64,000 bases of DNA from CAVYWD01 sp963772225 (GCA_963772225.1 CAVYWD010000002.1:2170001-2234000), one strand, 5' to 3'. Positions 1 through 8,710 are shown, numbered from the stretch's first letter. Program-made: numbers and translations. The notes: generated by a model not told the origin, from the sequence alone.

Positions 1-479
1 CGAGTGGGGTCGGAGAAGAGCCCGCGGTGCTGGGCGCCCACGAACGCGGTGTATTTCAGCTCGGCGAGGAGCCGCGGCTTCTTGCAACCGCTCGCTCGGT
101 AGAGACCGGCGAGGTACTCGATTCGGCGCTCGTCCACGCGGTCGATGGCGGCGCGAGCGCGCGTATCCCGGTGGGCCCACGCGCGGACCGCCCCGTCGAG
201 CCGGTGGTCCAGCCCGCGCACCACTTCGTCGAGCCGGGCGGCCCGCCGCGGGGCCTCCTCGCGCTCCGTGGCGCGGATAGGCTCCTCGGTGAGGTCCTCC
301 TCCCACCGGGAAAGGAGGGCGGCTCGGAAAGCGTCGATGTCTCGGAAGTGGTGGTAGAAGGAGCCCTTCGTCTTCTTCAGGGCCGCGCAGAGCCGCTCGA
401 CCGTGACCGCCTCGATGCCCTCCTCGCGAAGCAGCGCGAGGCCCGCCGAGCACCAGTCGCGGGGCGAGGCGCGGCTCAT
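1..479 (-). CDS. TetR-family transcriptional regulator (C-terminus off window)
   Basis: The reading frame starts at ATG 479 and runs off the left edge after about 159 residues. The N-terminus carries a TetR-type helix-turn-helix: a leucine- and glutamate-rich first helix, then LCAALKKTKGSFYHHF, the classic recognition helix followed by the conserved YxHF. The rest is the variable ligand-binding half, of which only part is visible. The start codon overlaps the stop of the DUF3995 gene by 4 bases (ATGA), so it is the last visible gene of a three-gene operon. The perfect palindrome before the first gene of that operon is the obvious candidate operator, which would make the regulator autoregulatory; this is inference. 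The ligand is unknown. Confidence 0.85.
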   Translation of the reverse strand, partial: MSRASPRDWCSAGLALLREEGIEAVTVERLCAALKKTKGSFYHHFRDIDAFRAALLSRWEEDLTEEPIRATEREEAPRRAARLDEVVRGLDHRLDGAVRAWAHRDTRARAAIDRVDERRIEYLAGLYRASGCKKPRLLAELKYTAFVGAQHRGLFSDPT

Positions 480-922
480 CGGGACGCCAAAAAGGTCAGC
501 GCTGCGAGTGCCAGGAAGAGCGGCGAGTAGATCCGGCGATTGAGCCGCTCGAAGGGGCTCCCGACCGTCTCGGGGCGCAGGCGAGCATCGACGAAGCCCT
601 CCAGCCCGCGCACCAGCAAGACCCCAGCTCCGAGCAACGCGGCTCCCCGCACCAGGTTGTGGGGGACCGGAAGCACCAGGAGCCCAGCGGCGCAAAGCGC
701 CGTTGCAGCCGCCCCCAGGAGCACCACCGCGACCGCCCAAGTCGCCGCGGTCCCCGGCATGCGCATGCCCGGCCGGCCTCCCACCACCGTCCGCGCCAGG
801 TCGTCCGGATCCGCGCCCGGCCAGAGTCCCCCGAGCGCCCAGTAGCCGTGCAGGACCGCGATGGCCGCGAAGGCGGCGGCAGCGAGGCTTCCGGCCAGCG
901 CGCTGACGGAGCTGCGGATCAT
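476..922 (-). CDS. DUF3995 family membrane protein
   Basis: A 148-residue integral membrane protein with four hydrophobic segments (about residues 8-28, 55-80, 85-105 and 125-145). The first segment contains HGYWALGG, the hallmark of DUF3995 proteins. The function of the family is not known. ATG 922 is preferred over TTG 934 because it forms an ATGA overlap with the upstream gene's stop (TGA 919-921). The 3' end overlaps the TetR start in the same way. The gene is therefore translationally coupled on both sides and probably controlled by the TetR product. Confidence 0.8.
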   Translation of the reverse strand: MIRSSVSALAGSLAAAAFAAIAVLHGYWALGGLWPGADPDDLARTVVGGRPGMRMPGTAATWAVAVVLLGAAATALCAAGLLVLPVPHNLVRGAALLGAGVLLVRGLEGFVDARLRPETVGSPFERLNRRIYSPLFLALAALTFLASR

Positions 923-1469
923 GGCTCGCTCCAAGTTCCGCCGCGCCGGACGAGCCTCGCCGAGCGCAGGCCGAAGGGCTCGGGGTGATCCCCCGGGCGC
1001 TGTCCCATACTTCGAGAGCCTGCGGCTCGAACCGGAGCAGCACGAAGTCGTCGTCCTCCGGGCCCTCGGGCCAAAAGGCCCACCAGGTCGGCATGAAGCG
1101 CCGGCGCCGCTCCGCCAGGTCCTCCACCAACTCGACCCGTCCCGAGAGCACGACGCAGGCTTTGCCGTCGTCCTCGTAGACCAAGGTGGCCCGCGGGTCG
1201 GCGCGCAGCTGCGCCGCCTTGCGCGAGCGCGGGCTCGTCCCGAGCCACACCTCCAGCTCCGGCCCGGGCGGGAACGGCTGCAGGGCGCGCGCCGCGATGC
1301 CGTCCTCCCCCGCGGTGGCGAGCACGCAGTACTTCTTTCGCCTCATGGTGGCCCGCGCCGCGCTGAGCACGGCCGCTGCGCCGCTCCGCTGTCGGGAGCG
1401 GCCCCAGCGGCGAAAGAGCAGGGACAGAGCGCGGGCGAGCCGGTGGCGGAGGGAGAGCGGGGATGGCAT
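919..1469 (-). CDS. Pyridoxamine 5'-phosphate oxidase-like (PPOX/FMN-binding split barrel) protein, frameshifted near its end
   Basis: From ATG 1469 the frame gives a split-barrel protein of the PPOX/general-stress family. RRKKYCVLAT and the later RSRKAAQLRADPRATLVY match the strand and loop that bind flavin and phosphate. After GITP at about 985-990 the frame has no stop and runs on through both downstream genes. One missing C in a run of four C restores an end reading EPFGLRSARL...TWSEP and the stop TGA at 919-921, which overlaps the DUF3995 start. A single-base deletion at this homopolymer, probably a sequence error, is the simplest reading. The first ~40 residues are basic and may not belong to the fold; ATG 1346 is an alternative start. 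Substrate unknown. Confidence 0.65.
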
Positions 1470-1474
1470 ATCCA

Positions 1475-1491
1475 TACCATACTGTATGGTA
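1475..1491. promoter_or_regulatory. 17-bp perfect palindrome, likely TetR operator
   Basis: TACCATACTGTATGGTA is a perfect dyad with 8-bp arms around one central base. It lies 6 bp upstream of the first start codon of the PPOX-DUF3995-TetR operon. Size, symmetry and position are those of a TetR-family operator. Binding by the TetR protein encoded in the same operon is inferred. Confidence 0.6.
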
Positions 1492-1543
1492 CGCTCCGCG
1501 CGCAACCGAATGCCTCGCGCGCTTCGAGACGCGAGCCTACCCT

Positions 1544-2284
1544 CTAGCGCACGTAGCCGGACGCCAGGGCCCGCGCCCAGTCGGACCGGTCCCGCTTGGC
1601 CGCGAGCGCCGCCATGGAGCGGTGGTCGTAGGGCACCGACCGCAGCGAAGAGACCCAGCCGACGTTTCGCCGCCACTCGACGACGGCGTACCGGGCGTCG
1701 GGCGACCCGGTCTCCATGACGTGCGGGTGGGGCAAGTCCGCGACGTACGCCGGGAGCCCCACGCTTCCCGGGTTCACGACGAGCTGGCCGCTCGAGGTGC
1801 GCACGCTCCTGGGCAGGTGCGAGTGGCCGCAGGCGATGAGCGGCGCGGCGGCGGCGCCGAGGCGAGACTCGATCTCGGGGAGCCGGGCGGTTCGAGCGCC
1901 CCCGGCCTCGACGGTCTCGAGGAGATAGACGACGTCGCTTTCGGGCGTTCCGTGGAAGAACACCGCCTCGTTCCCGAGTCGGGCCGTGGAGCTGAGCGCG
2001 GCCAGCCACTGCAGCTCCAGCGCGTCGAGCTGCGACCGGGCGTATTCGTCCGACGGCCTGCGCTCGCCGTTCTTCTGCGTCAGGAGCTGGCGCTCGTGGT
2101 TCCCGGCGAGGTGCTTCCAAGGCATCGTCATGAGGAGCTGCGCCGTCTCCTTGGGCAGGAGTGGCCCGGAGAGGCTGTCCCCCAGGTTGACCACCGCGTC
2201 GACGCCTCGCCGGTTGAAGTCGGCGATGACCGCCTCCAGAGCGGCGAGGTTTCCGTGGATGTCCGAGAGGAGTGCGAGGCGCAT
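1544..2284 (-). CDS. Calcineurin-like metallophosphoesterase (YfcE/MPE type)
   Basis: A 246-residue metallophosphoesterase. The metal-binding motifs appear in order: SDIHGN (residues 7-12), GDSLSG (about 35), GNHE (about 61) and GHSHLPR (about 158), giving the usual two-metal centre. It most resembles the YfcE-type phosphodiesterases of about 200-250 residues. The substrate cannot be told. In the reconstructed ancestral order it was the third gene of an operon after the AAA ATPase and the zinc-ribbon membrane protein at 15349-17636, starting 42 bp after the latter's stop. Its first 47 codons lie in the 390-bp repeat and exist again at 15168-15306. This copy is intact. Confidence 0.85.
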   Translation of the reverse strand: MRLALLSDIHGNLAALEAVIADFNRRGVDAVVNLGDSLSGPLLPKETAQLLMTMPWKHLAGNHERQLLTQKNGERRPSDEYARSQLDALELQWLAALSSTARLGNEAVFFHGTPESDVVYLLETVEAGGARTARLPEIESRLGAAAAPLIACGHSHLPRSVRTSSGQLVVNPGSVGLPAYVADLPHPHVMETGSPDARYAVVEWRRNVGWVSSLRSVPYDHRSMAALAAKRDRSDWARALASGYVR

Positions 2285-2535
2285 GGCGTTCGGGCTTTCG
2301 AAGGATGGGAAACGGCTCGAGGAGTCTTACCGCAAAGCGAGCTTCAAGAGGGCGAGCGCGCCGATCGACACCGCGGCGATCCCCAGAATTCTCAGGCCCT
2401 GCACGGCCAGCAGAATCGCCACGGCGGCGACGGTCCCCGCGAGGAGGCTCCCGAGGACGAGCGGAGGCGCGCGCCGGAGCCACCGGGCGACGAGGTCCAA
2501 GACCTCCCCTTCGCGGCCAAATCCGGCCTTCGCCG
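2146..2535. repeat. 390-bp direct repeat, left copy of island boundary
   Basis: This stretch is repeated in the same orientation at 15168-15557 with one difference (G at 2363, A at 15385). It spans the start of the metallophosphoesterase, the 42-bp intergenic gap and the last ~60 codons of the zinc-ribbon gene. Here the phosphoesterase side is intact and the zinc-ribbon side is cut at 2535. The left and right sequences outside the repeats fit together as one operon. Confidence 0.95.
2327..2535 (-). pseudogene. 3' fragment of the zinc-ribbon membrane protein gene
   Basis: The fragment encodes the last ~68 residues of the protein whose full copy lies at 15349-16062, ending in the two hydrophobic segments and the same terminal residues. 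It lacks the zinc ribbon and the coiled coil. The frame is joined at 2535 to unrelated island sequence. It exists only because the 390-bp boundary repeat includes this gene end. Confidence 0.9.
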
Positions 2536-4119
2536 AATCGCGCGGCCAAGTGGAGCGCGACGCGCTGTGCGGCCTCGCTGCGCCGAGGATCGCCCAGGCA
2601 CGCGATGACGATTTTCGCATCCGGCCTCTGGCCATATGCGCTCTCACACGTCAAGGCGATCGACGTCACGGCGCCCGTCACGCAGTCGGCGCATTGCGGC
2701 GCCTCCCGGGCGACGTAGGCCCAGACCGGCGCCAGGACGTCGAGCGCCTCCAACGTCTCCGCAATGGGCACCCGGGACACCAACCCCGGCAATGCCCAGA
2801 GCGTGCCGTGCTCGATGTTGTGGTCGTTGAAAGGCGTGCGACCGCACTGCGCTCGAGCGGCCGCGGCCAGAGCGCGGACGAGGCCCACCGCATTCGCTGC
2901 GCTCTGGAGCAGCCACTGCGCATGCTCCCAGATCTGCCAATGGAGCCCCTCCAGCTTGGCGAGCACTGCCAGCATCCTCGCCGGGCTCTTCTCGAACGCC
3001 CGATCGAGCACCGCTTCCACCACCGACAGCCGGTCTCCGCCGCGCCGCAGCGCCTCGGCCTGGCCCAGGCGATCGACGAGCCAGCGAGCGGATTCGATCT
3101 CGAAATCCCGGCCTGCCCAGCGGCTCAGCTCGGCGAGAACCGCCTCCGGGTCGTCCGACTGGCGGGCGCGCCAGAGCCGCGCCTCGGCCTCCAGGGCTTC
3201 GCAGGCGACCGGGGGCCGTCCCAGGGCCTCGCAGAAGCGCTCGACCGCCTCCGGAGAGCGATTCGCCGAGTCGAGGAACGGGACCGGGCCATCGTCGTAC
3301 CAGAAGCCTTTGTGGATGACGCCCGGGACCCCATCGCTCGCCAGGGGCAGCCCCGCCTCTTCGGCGATGGTGCGGCAAAGAGCGTTCACCGCCCGCTCCA
3401 GCTCAGGCCGCAGCGCGGGATCGAGGGCCAAGTAGAACTGGTAGCCGAGCAGCTGATTCGCCTTGGAGACCGCGAGCAGCTTGCGGCCCACGATGGTGCC
3501 GCTCTCATCCCGCAGGTAGAGGACCCGCTTGTTGGCGTCGAGCGCGTTGAGCACCGTCGACGCGGCGTTGCAGCCGTCCTGGAGCGACAGGCAGGTGTCG
3601 AAGGGGATGCCCATGCGCAGTACTTCGAGCGGGTCATCCTCCGCAGCGAGCGTCAGCGTCCGCCCGCCGTCGACGAGCTCCACCCGCCGCGGCCCGAGCC
3701 ACGCCTCGACGTCGAAGCTCGCCTCGTTCCGGGCGATCCAGGTCTGATTCACAGAGAGCGCCCGGGTGATCGGCGCTCCGGGGCGCGCAGCGGCGTAGCG
3801 CAAGAGCTGCCCCAAGAGCTCGCGGTTGCGGTCCGTCGAGAGGTAGAAGCGCACGGCGTCGCGCCAGGCCGGCGTCATCGCGGGGAGGCGGATTCCGAAC
3901 CCGGCGTGAAGCGCCTCCCGCAGCGCAGCGTCCAGCCGAACTTCCAGCGCGCGCCCCTGCGCCGGCTCGAGGCGCTCCCGCAGGTGGCGGCGCGTCCAGT
4001 CGCGGTCGGGGAGGTCTTCGCTCGCGAGGAGCTGATCCACACGCGCCAGCCGCTCGCGCTGGGCCGCGCTCGGCGCCGAGAGCCCCGCCAGGTGCTTCGG
4101 CGGCGGCGTGGAGGTGATC
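2536..4119 (-). pseudogene. C-terminal half of a large unknown protein, cut by the IS21-like element
   Basis: An open frame of about 527 codons without a start of its own. It begins at the inner edge of the IS21-like element (ITSTPPPKHLAGLS) and runs without a stop to the 390-bp repeat at 2535, where its natural end is lost. The most characteristic stretch is GIPFDTCLSL...NALDANKRVLYLRD followed by VGRKLLA. The remainder is helix-rich with many Trp and Arg. I do not recognise the family. The N-terminal half lies at 8709-10290 on the same strand. Joining the two through the shared ATC codon keeps the reading frame, so this was one gene of about 1,050 residues. It is now broken at both ends and unlikely to be functional. 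Confidence 0.7.
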
Positions 4120-4151
4120 CACTCTCGGCGGTTTTGGTGATCCAGTCTCGG
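4113..4151. repeat. Paired end repeats of the IS21-like element (istB-side end)
   Basis: Two 16-bp copies, GGTGATCCACTCTCGG and GGTGATCCAGTCTCGG, start 23 bp apart and differ at one base. They lie at the junction with the interrupted host gene. They probably bind the transposase. The 300 bp between them and the small gene at 4459 hold no gene that I can support. Confidence 0.65.
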
Positions 4152-4458
4152 TTGCGGGGTTGCGGGCGCAGGCCGTCAGAAGGGTGCGGGCGAATACGGA
4201 GGCGGGCGAGCCGTCCCCGCCGTCTACGGATCGCGGAAACGAGGCGCTGTCCCCGCGCTGGACTCGTCAGGGCCCGGGCCCCATTCCGGAGCGGGATCAA
4301 AACGCCGACCGCCGAAGGCGGGTCGGGCGCCTCCGGCGGTCAGTCTGTCGCGGTGATGAAGGGCGCCCGGGCCGCAGGCATTCCGTCGCGGTCGCGGGAC
4401 GCTCGCCAGCGGAGCCCGCTCTGAGGGCCACACCTGCGGCCCGGGCAGAATCGCGGTA

Positions 4459-4659
4459 TCAGCGCCTCTTGCGCGAGGCGGGCTGCAGGGGCCCGTAGAG
4501 GAGCTGGTTGGGCTCGGTCGCAGTCCAGTGGGCCTCGACCTCGTCGCCGTACTCTTGCCAGAGCGCGACTTGGAGCTGGCCGCAGAGGTCGAGCAGCCAA
4601 GCCGCGGTGGGGCCGTCGAGCGGCGGGAGGTTGAGCGTCAGCGGCGGCCTCTCAATCAT
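4459..4659 (-). CDS. Small protein encoded after istB in the IS21-like element
   Basis: A 66-residue protein starting MIERPPLTLNLPPLDG and ending in a basic tail (PASRKRR). Its ATG at 4659 overlaps the end of istB (stop TGA 4652-4654), so it looks translationally coupled to the transposition helper. A proline-rich start is followed by a predicted helix containing LLDLCGQLQVALWQEY. No domain recognised. It is inside the element ends, so it is part of the mobile unit rather than of the host. Confidence 0.65.
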   Translation of the reverse strand: MIERPPLTLNLPPLDGPTAAWLLDLCGQLQVALWQEYGDEVEAHWTATEPNQLLYGPLQPASRKRR

Positions 4660-5480
4660 GGGGTTCCTCCACCGGGAGCTCGTGTCCCTGCTCCTTGGCC
4701 CGCTGGTGCGCCTGGTGCTGCCGGAAGCTCGGCCCGTCGATGTCGATCCGGATGGAGGTCGCCGCCAGGCGGTCGAGGACCGCCGCGGCCAGGGTAGCGT
4801 CGCCCAGGTACTTGCCCCATGAGGAGAGCCTGATGTTCGAGCGTGATCGCCGTGCTGGCGCTGCCGTGTCGGCAATCCAAGAGGGTGAAGATCATGTGGG
4901 CCGCGGTCGGCTCGTCGTCGCGGCGCTTGAGCTGGCCCAGTCCGACGTCGTCGATCACCAGGAGCGTGGGCCGACACCAGCTCTTCATCCGCCGCTCGTA
5001 GGAGCCGTCGGCCAGGCCGGCGTAGAGGTGGTCGACCAGGTCGACGCACCGGGCGTAGCGCACCATCCACTCCTGCTCGCAGGCTTGGACCGCGAGAGCC
5101 TGCAGGATGTGGCTCTTGCCGGTCCCGCTCTTACCGGTGATCAAGAGGTCCTCGTGCCGCTGGACGAAGGAGAGCGCGAAGAGCTCCTCGACGAAGCGGC
5201 GATCGAGCTTGGGCTGGAAGTCCCAGTCGAAGGCCGCCATGGTCTTGCGGACCTTCATGCCGCTGCCCTTGATGCGCCACTCGATGCTGCGCTCGCGCTT
5301 GATGGCGGCCGCCGCAGCGAGCAGCTGCTCGGCGGCTTCCAGGTCCGAGGGCTGGTGCTCCTTGACCCAGGCCAGATAGGCATCGATGGAAAGCCCCCTC
5401 AGACCGAGTCGGTCGAGGTGCCGCTCGATGCGCTCCCGGGCTTCGGCGGCGGGGCCTTTGAGGGAGGTGGGGGCTCGCAT
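4652..5480 (-). CDS. istB: IstB-like AAA+ transposition helper ATPase, single-base frameshift near 4838
   Basis: IstB is the ATPase that selects target DNA and activates IstA. From ATG 5480 the protein has the basic N-terminal region, Walker A GKSGTGKS (residues 116-123), and Walker B LLVIDDVG (about 183-190). After AIT the given frame is wrong. Removing one base from ATCACGCTCGAAC gives SNIRLSSWGKYLGD, the usual IstB continuation, and a normal end at 4652. So one extra base lies at about 4838. Whether it is a sequence error or an inactivating mutation cannot be told. Its first 82 bases overlap the end of istA, and the small gene at 4659 overlaps its end. Confidence 0.85.
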
Positions 5481-7036
5481 GTCGCTTCTCCTTGGGGCTC
5501 GGGGACTGTGCCGCGGCACGGCAGCGCGTCGTACTCGGCGAGGTCGCGCGGCTCGGTGCAGCTCTGGGCGACGGCGCTCTTGAGCTTCTTGGCCGAGGCC
5601 GCGGCGACGTACTCGTCGAGCCGGCGGCGGTCGGAGCGGGCGTTGAGGATCTTCTCGATGCTGACGTGCTCGAGAGCGCCGAAGCAGAGCGCGTGCGAGA
5701 GCGCCTTGCAGAGCTCGGCGGTGTCGTAGCCCTCGCGCAGCGAAAGGACCTTGCGCGCGTGGTAGCCGGCCGACCGCGAGTCGCGCCGCTCGAGCGCCGC
5801 CAGGTACTCCGCTCCGGGCCCCCCAAGATCCTGGAATGCGCGCCGCAGGTGCTCGAGGTCGGGCCCGCCCTCGGCGCGCGGGGGCCGATGCCCCGGCAGG
5901 ATCGACTGCTGCTGCGCGCCGCGAGGCCTGAGCTCGTGCCGTGCCAGGCAGGTCAGGTCCGCTTTGTAGACGAAGAGCTCATTCTCGGTGATGCGCACCG
6001 GGAGAATCTCGGTGACGTATTCATAGGGCAGGGAATATTCATTGGTCTCCCAGGTCATGAAGCCCTCGAGGTTGCAGAGCTTGTAGAGCACCCGCGCGGT
6101 GTCGTAGGGGTGGCGCGGCAGCGGCCGCAGCAGCGACTGCTCTTCGGCGAAGAGCTCCATCCGCGTGCGCCGCTTCATCCGCTTGATGGGGCGCAGGTCG
6201 GCGATGGTGTCCATCCACCGGGAGAGCTGGGCCTCGAGGTCGGCCAGGTCGCGGAATGAGCGGCCCCGGAAGAAGCTGAGGGAGAGCTCCCAGAAGCTCC
6301 GCTCGACCCGGGGCTTGCGGTTGGGGGCATGGCGCACGGCGACGGCGGAGAATTCGTAATAGGTGGCGAAATCGACGAAGCGGGGATTGAGGATCGGCTG
6401 GTTGCCTTCCCAGCGCAGCACCACCGGCTTCTGGCTATCGTAGGTGCACCGGCGCGCGGCGCCCTGGAAGCGCGCGAAGGCGTGGCGGTGGCCGTCCATC
6501 AAAGGGTGCAGGCCGTTGCTCTCGAAGAAGCCGAAGTACTTCCGGGTCGAGTAGCGCAGTGCGTATCCGAAGGCCTGCAGGGTCATGGACGGCGCATGGG
6601 TGAATTCCACCGGGTAGGGCGACCAGTCGCACTCGCCCATGTCCCCCGGCACCCGCGGCGGCGTCTGGAGGCTCGGCTTGGGCGGCAACTTCGGGCGCAG
6701 GTTGCTCACCAGGACTTTCACGATGGTGTCGCCGCCTGCGTAGCCATGCTCGTCGCGCAAATGCTCGAAGACCCGCTGCGCGGTGATGTCCGGATACTTC
6801 TCGAGCAGCTCGGTGATCAGGCTGCGAAAGGGGTCGAGCTTCGAGGCGCGGCGGCGCGAGCCGCGCACCCGTGGCAGCGCCGAGTGCGCAGTTTCGCGCG
6901 CCTCCTGGTGGCTCTTGACGATGCGCCGCACGGTGTTTCGGCTGATGTGCAGGGCCCGCGCGATCGCGCGCCAAGTCATCCCCTCCTTGTCGAGCTGCAC
7001 CACGTCGTGGACCAGCTGCGGGTCAAGCGGAAGCAT
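5399..7036 (-). CDS. istA: IstA-like DDE transposase (IS21 family)
   Basis: 545 residues, slightly longer than typical IstA. An N-terminal helix-turn-helix (MTWRAIARALHISRNTVRRI, about 20-39) binds the element ends. The DDE catalytic residues are visible: D137 in GECDWS, D200 in CTYDS and E245 in KPRVERSF. The C-terminal third is helical and ends in a Pro/Ser-rich tail that overlaps the istB start. ATG 7036 overlaps the end of the ParB-like gene by 14 bases, suggesting that the accessory gene and the transposase genes are translated together. The frame is intact and the catalytic residues are present, so this protein could be active. Confidence 0.9.
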   Translation of the reverse strand: MLPLDPQLVHDVVQLDKEGMTWRAIARALHISRNTVRRIVKSHQEARETAHSALPRVRGSRRRASKLDPFRSLITELLEKYPDITAQRVFEHLRDEHGYAGGDTIVKVLVSNLRPKLPPKPSLQTPPRVPGDMGECDWSPYPVEFTHAPSMTLQAFGYALRYSTRKYFGFFESNGLHPLMDGHRHAFARFQGAARRCTYDSQKPVVLRWEGNQPILNPRFVDFATYYEFSAVAVRHAPNRKPRVERSFWELSLSFFRGRSFRDLADLEAQLSRWMDTIADLRPIKRMKRRTRMELFAEEQSLLRPLPRHPYDTARVLYKLCNLEGFMTWETNEYSLPYEYVTEILPVRITENELFVYKADLTCLARHELRPRGAQQQSILPGHRPPRAEGGPDLEHLRRAFQDLGGPGAEYLAALERRDSRSAGYHARKVLSLREGYDTAELCKALSHALCFGALEHVSIEKILNARSDRRRLDEYVAAASAKKLKSAVAQSCTEPRDLAEYDALPCRGTVPEPQGEATCEPPPPSKAPPPKPGSASSGTSTDSV

Positions 7037-7937
7037 CGGAGGCTCCTGGCGCCCCGAGGCGCGCGTCGAGGGTCCGGGTCAGGGCGGCCAGCGCACCGCG
7101 CAGCTCGACGAGCTCGCGCGAGACCACCTCGCACGCCGGCGCTCCCAAGCTGGCCAGCGACCGCTCCAAGAGCCGCGCGTGCAGGCGCGTCGAGAGGCGC
7201 TTCATCGCCCAGGCGTCCGCGACCATCTGCTCGCCGGGCGTGCGCCGCGGTGCACTGCCCTTGGGGGACTCGGCGGCCATGGGTGCGCTGGCTCGCTCCA
7301 GCAGCGCCGGCCACTCCGCTTCCTGGGCCGCGAGCAGCGAATCGACCAGGCGCGCGGTCTGCCGCGTGGTCAGCCCTCGTCGGGCTACCACCAGGCCCAC
7401 AGCGTCCTGGTTGCCGCGCGGCAACCGCGAAAGCTCTCGCACCGCGGTGGCCGACAACAGCCCCAGCCGCACATTCGCCGTCAGCTCGTCCGACAGGTCC
7501 TCTGCCAAAGCCAGACGCCGACACACCCAGCTCTTGTCCCGCCCGAGCAGAATCGCGATCTGCGGCTGGCTCACGTGGTCGTCGCGATAGAGGGAGCGCA
7601 CCAGCCAGCCCTCCTCGAGCTCGCACAGACCCGCCCCGGCGTTGCAGCGCAACAGCCGCACCTTCGCCCCTGCAGAGTCGACGCCGTGGACCTCGACGCG
7701 CAGCTTCGACCACCCAAGCTCGCGCGAGGCGCTCAACCGCTTGAGTCCATCGAAGACCTCCAGCTTCTCGCCCATTCGAAAGGCCTGCACCGGCGTCAGC
7801 TGCCCGAGCTTCGAGAGCGACAGCTGCATCTGCTGCGTGGCCTCGCCCGCGCACAGTCGCACCGCCAAGAGCGAATCGCCCAGCTCGCTCGGCGCCATCT
7901 CGGTGCTCGCGGTCGACACGCCCGTCATGCGCGCCAC
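7023..7937 (-). CDS. ParB-like protein encoded in the IS21-like element
   Basis: 304 residues from GTG 7937; ATG 7928 is an alternative. Residues about 45-165 match the ParB/Spo0J N-terminal and helix-turn-helix core. LGQLTPVQAF and FDGLKRLSASRELGW correspond to ParB box I and the following nucleotide-binding motif. QPQIAILLGRDKSWVCRRL is the DNA-recognition helix-turn-helix. No ParA is nearby and the flanking genes are transposition genes, so a chromosome partition role is unlikely. A DNA-binding or CTP-switch role in transposition or in control of the element is inferred. The intergenic region directly upstream holds four TGTCACGCGC repeats, the obvious binding sites. The C-terminal 100 residues are a less conserved helical region. 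Confidence 0.8.
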   Translation of the reverse strand: MARMTGVSTASTEMAPSELGDSLLAVRLCAGEATQQMQLSLSKLGQLTPVQAFRMGEKLEVFDGLKRLSASRELGWSKLRVEVHGVDSAGAKVRLLRCNAGAGLCELEEGWLVRSLYRDDHVSQPQIAILLGRDKSWVCRRLALAEDLSDELTANVRLGLLSATAVRELSRLPRGNQDAVGLVVARRGLTTRQTARLVDSLLAAQEAEWPALLERASAPMAAESPKGSAPRRTPGEQMVADAWAMKRLSTRLHARLLERSLASLGAPACEVVSRELVELRGALAALTRTLDARLGAPGASDASA

Positions 7938-7970
7938 CGTGCGCCCTCACCGAGATCCTTGGCCATCCCG

Positions 7971-8190
7971 GCGCGTGACAGGGCCGTTTTTCCCTCTGAG
8001 AGAGCTCGAAGCCGGCGCGTGACACGTACCTGCGGTCACCCGCTGCCTGACGGCTCCTCAGAGGGAAAACGGCGACTCGCCGGCGCCGCCGAACGCCGAA
8101 GCATGCGCGTGACACTGCTCCGCTCTGCGCAAAACCCCGAGGTTTCCCCTGCTGCCGCGCCAACTTGGCCGCCGAAGCCGGCGCGTGACA
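7971..8190. repeat. Four GCGCGTGACA repeats and a long inverted repeat upstream of the ParB-like gene
   Basis: GCGCGTGACA occurs in the same orientation at 7971-7980, 8015-8024, 8105-8114 and 8181-8190; three of the four are preceded by CCG. An inverted repeat lies around the second copy: GCCGTTTTTCCCTCTGAG at 7983-8000 faces CTCAGAGGGAAAACGGC at 8057-8073. The 265-bp region is between the zinc-finger and ParB-like genes and has no coding sense. It is most likely an operator or nucleation site for the ParB-like protein, or internal transposase sites. Confidence 0.75.
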
Positions 8191-8202
8191 TCGCTCCACA
8201 GG

Positions 8203-8595
8203 TCACGGGCCTGCTCCCGCGCCTGGTGCGCACGAGCACAGCTCACGCAGCGCCTCGGTCAGGGCAGCGCGAGAAGGCCGCGGAGTCGCCAGCGCCAGCT
8301 CGAGCACGTCCTCGAGTCGCGCGCCGAACGAGCCCCCCTGGTCGCCCGCCTCCGGCGGCCCCGCGCCCGATCGCAGGGCTCTCTTCTGGGCCCGGCATCG
8401 GGCTTGTCGCGCCTGCTCCGCCTTCCGGAACTCCTCAGGCGCCTTCGCTCGACGTTCGCGCGCCTGTCGCTTGCGTCTCGCCTGGCGACAGGCTTCGCTG
8501 CATGCATGCTGCGTCTCCGCCGCGCGAGGATTGGGGGAGTACCAACTCCTGCACTCGCTACACCGCCGACTGCGGACCTTCTTCCGGGGTCGCAT
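8203..8595 (-). CDS. Small basic zinc-finger protein of the IS21-like element
   Basis: 130 residues from ATG 8595. The start is highly basic (MRPRKKVRSRR) and leads into a four-cysteine motif: CSEC, then 15 residues, then CSEAC, with WYSPN in the loop, a likely zinc-binding DNA-interaction module. A long charged helix follows (residues about 35-70, rich in Arg, Ala and Gln). It is the first gene inside the element and is separated from the ParB-like gene by the repeat region. No known family could be named. Its position inside the end repeats makes it part of the mobile unit. Confidence 0.65.
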   Translation of the reverse strand: MRPRKKVRSRRCSECRSWYSPNPRAAETQHACSEACRQARRKRQARERRAKAPEEFRKAEQARQARCRAQKRALRSGAGPPEAGDQGGSFGARLEDVLELALATPRPSRAALTEALRELCSCAPGAGAGP

Positions 8596-8675
8596 CCCTC
8601 GACCGTCACGCCGAAGGGGTCCTCCGGATACTTCTCGCCCTGAGAGCTACTCCGACTCCCTCGCCTCAACGACCG

Positions 8676-8710
8676 GGTGGATCTCGAGGCCGCCGACAGG
8701 TGGATCTCGA
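8676..8710. repeat. Paired end repeats of the IS21-like element (upstream end)
   Basis: GGTGGATCTCGA is present twice, at 8676-8687 and 8699-8710, next to the junction with the interrupted host frame. On the other strand the outer copy reads GAGATCCACCTGTCGGCGG, an inverted relative of the end at 4116. Confidence 0.65.

Noticed and set aside
1986..4424. 812-codon open frame on the plus strand
   Set aside because: It is antisense to the disrupted large gene and the phosphoesterase; Arg/Ala/Pro-rich composition without domains is typical of high-GC shadow frames.
4652..5480. Programmed frameshift in istB
   Set aside because: No slippery heptamer was seen; the same type of single-base insertion occurs in atpA and frr, so an error is simpler.
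7023..7937. Chromosome partition locus (ParB near an origin)
   Set aside because: No ParA, no consensus parS, no origin genes; istA overlaps the gene and IS ends enclose it.
7971..8190. CRISPR array
   Set aside because: The repeats are only 10 bp with uneven spacing and no cas genes are present.
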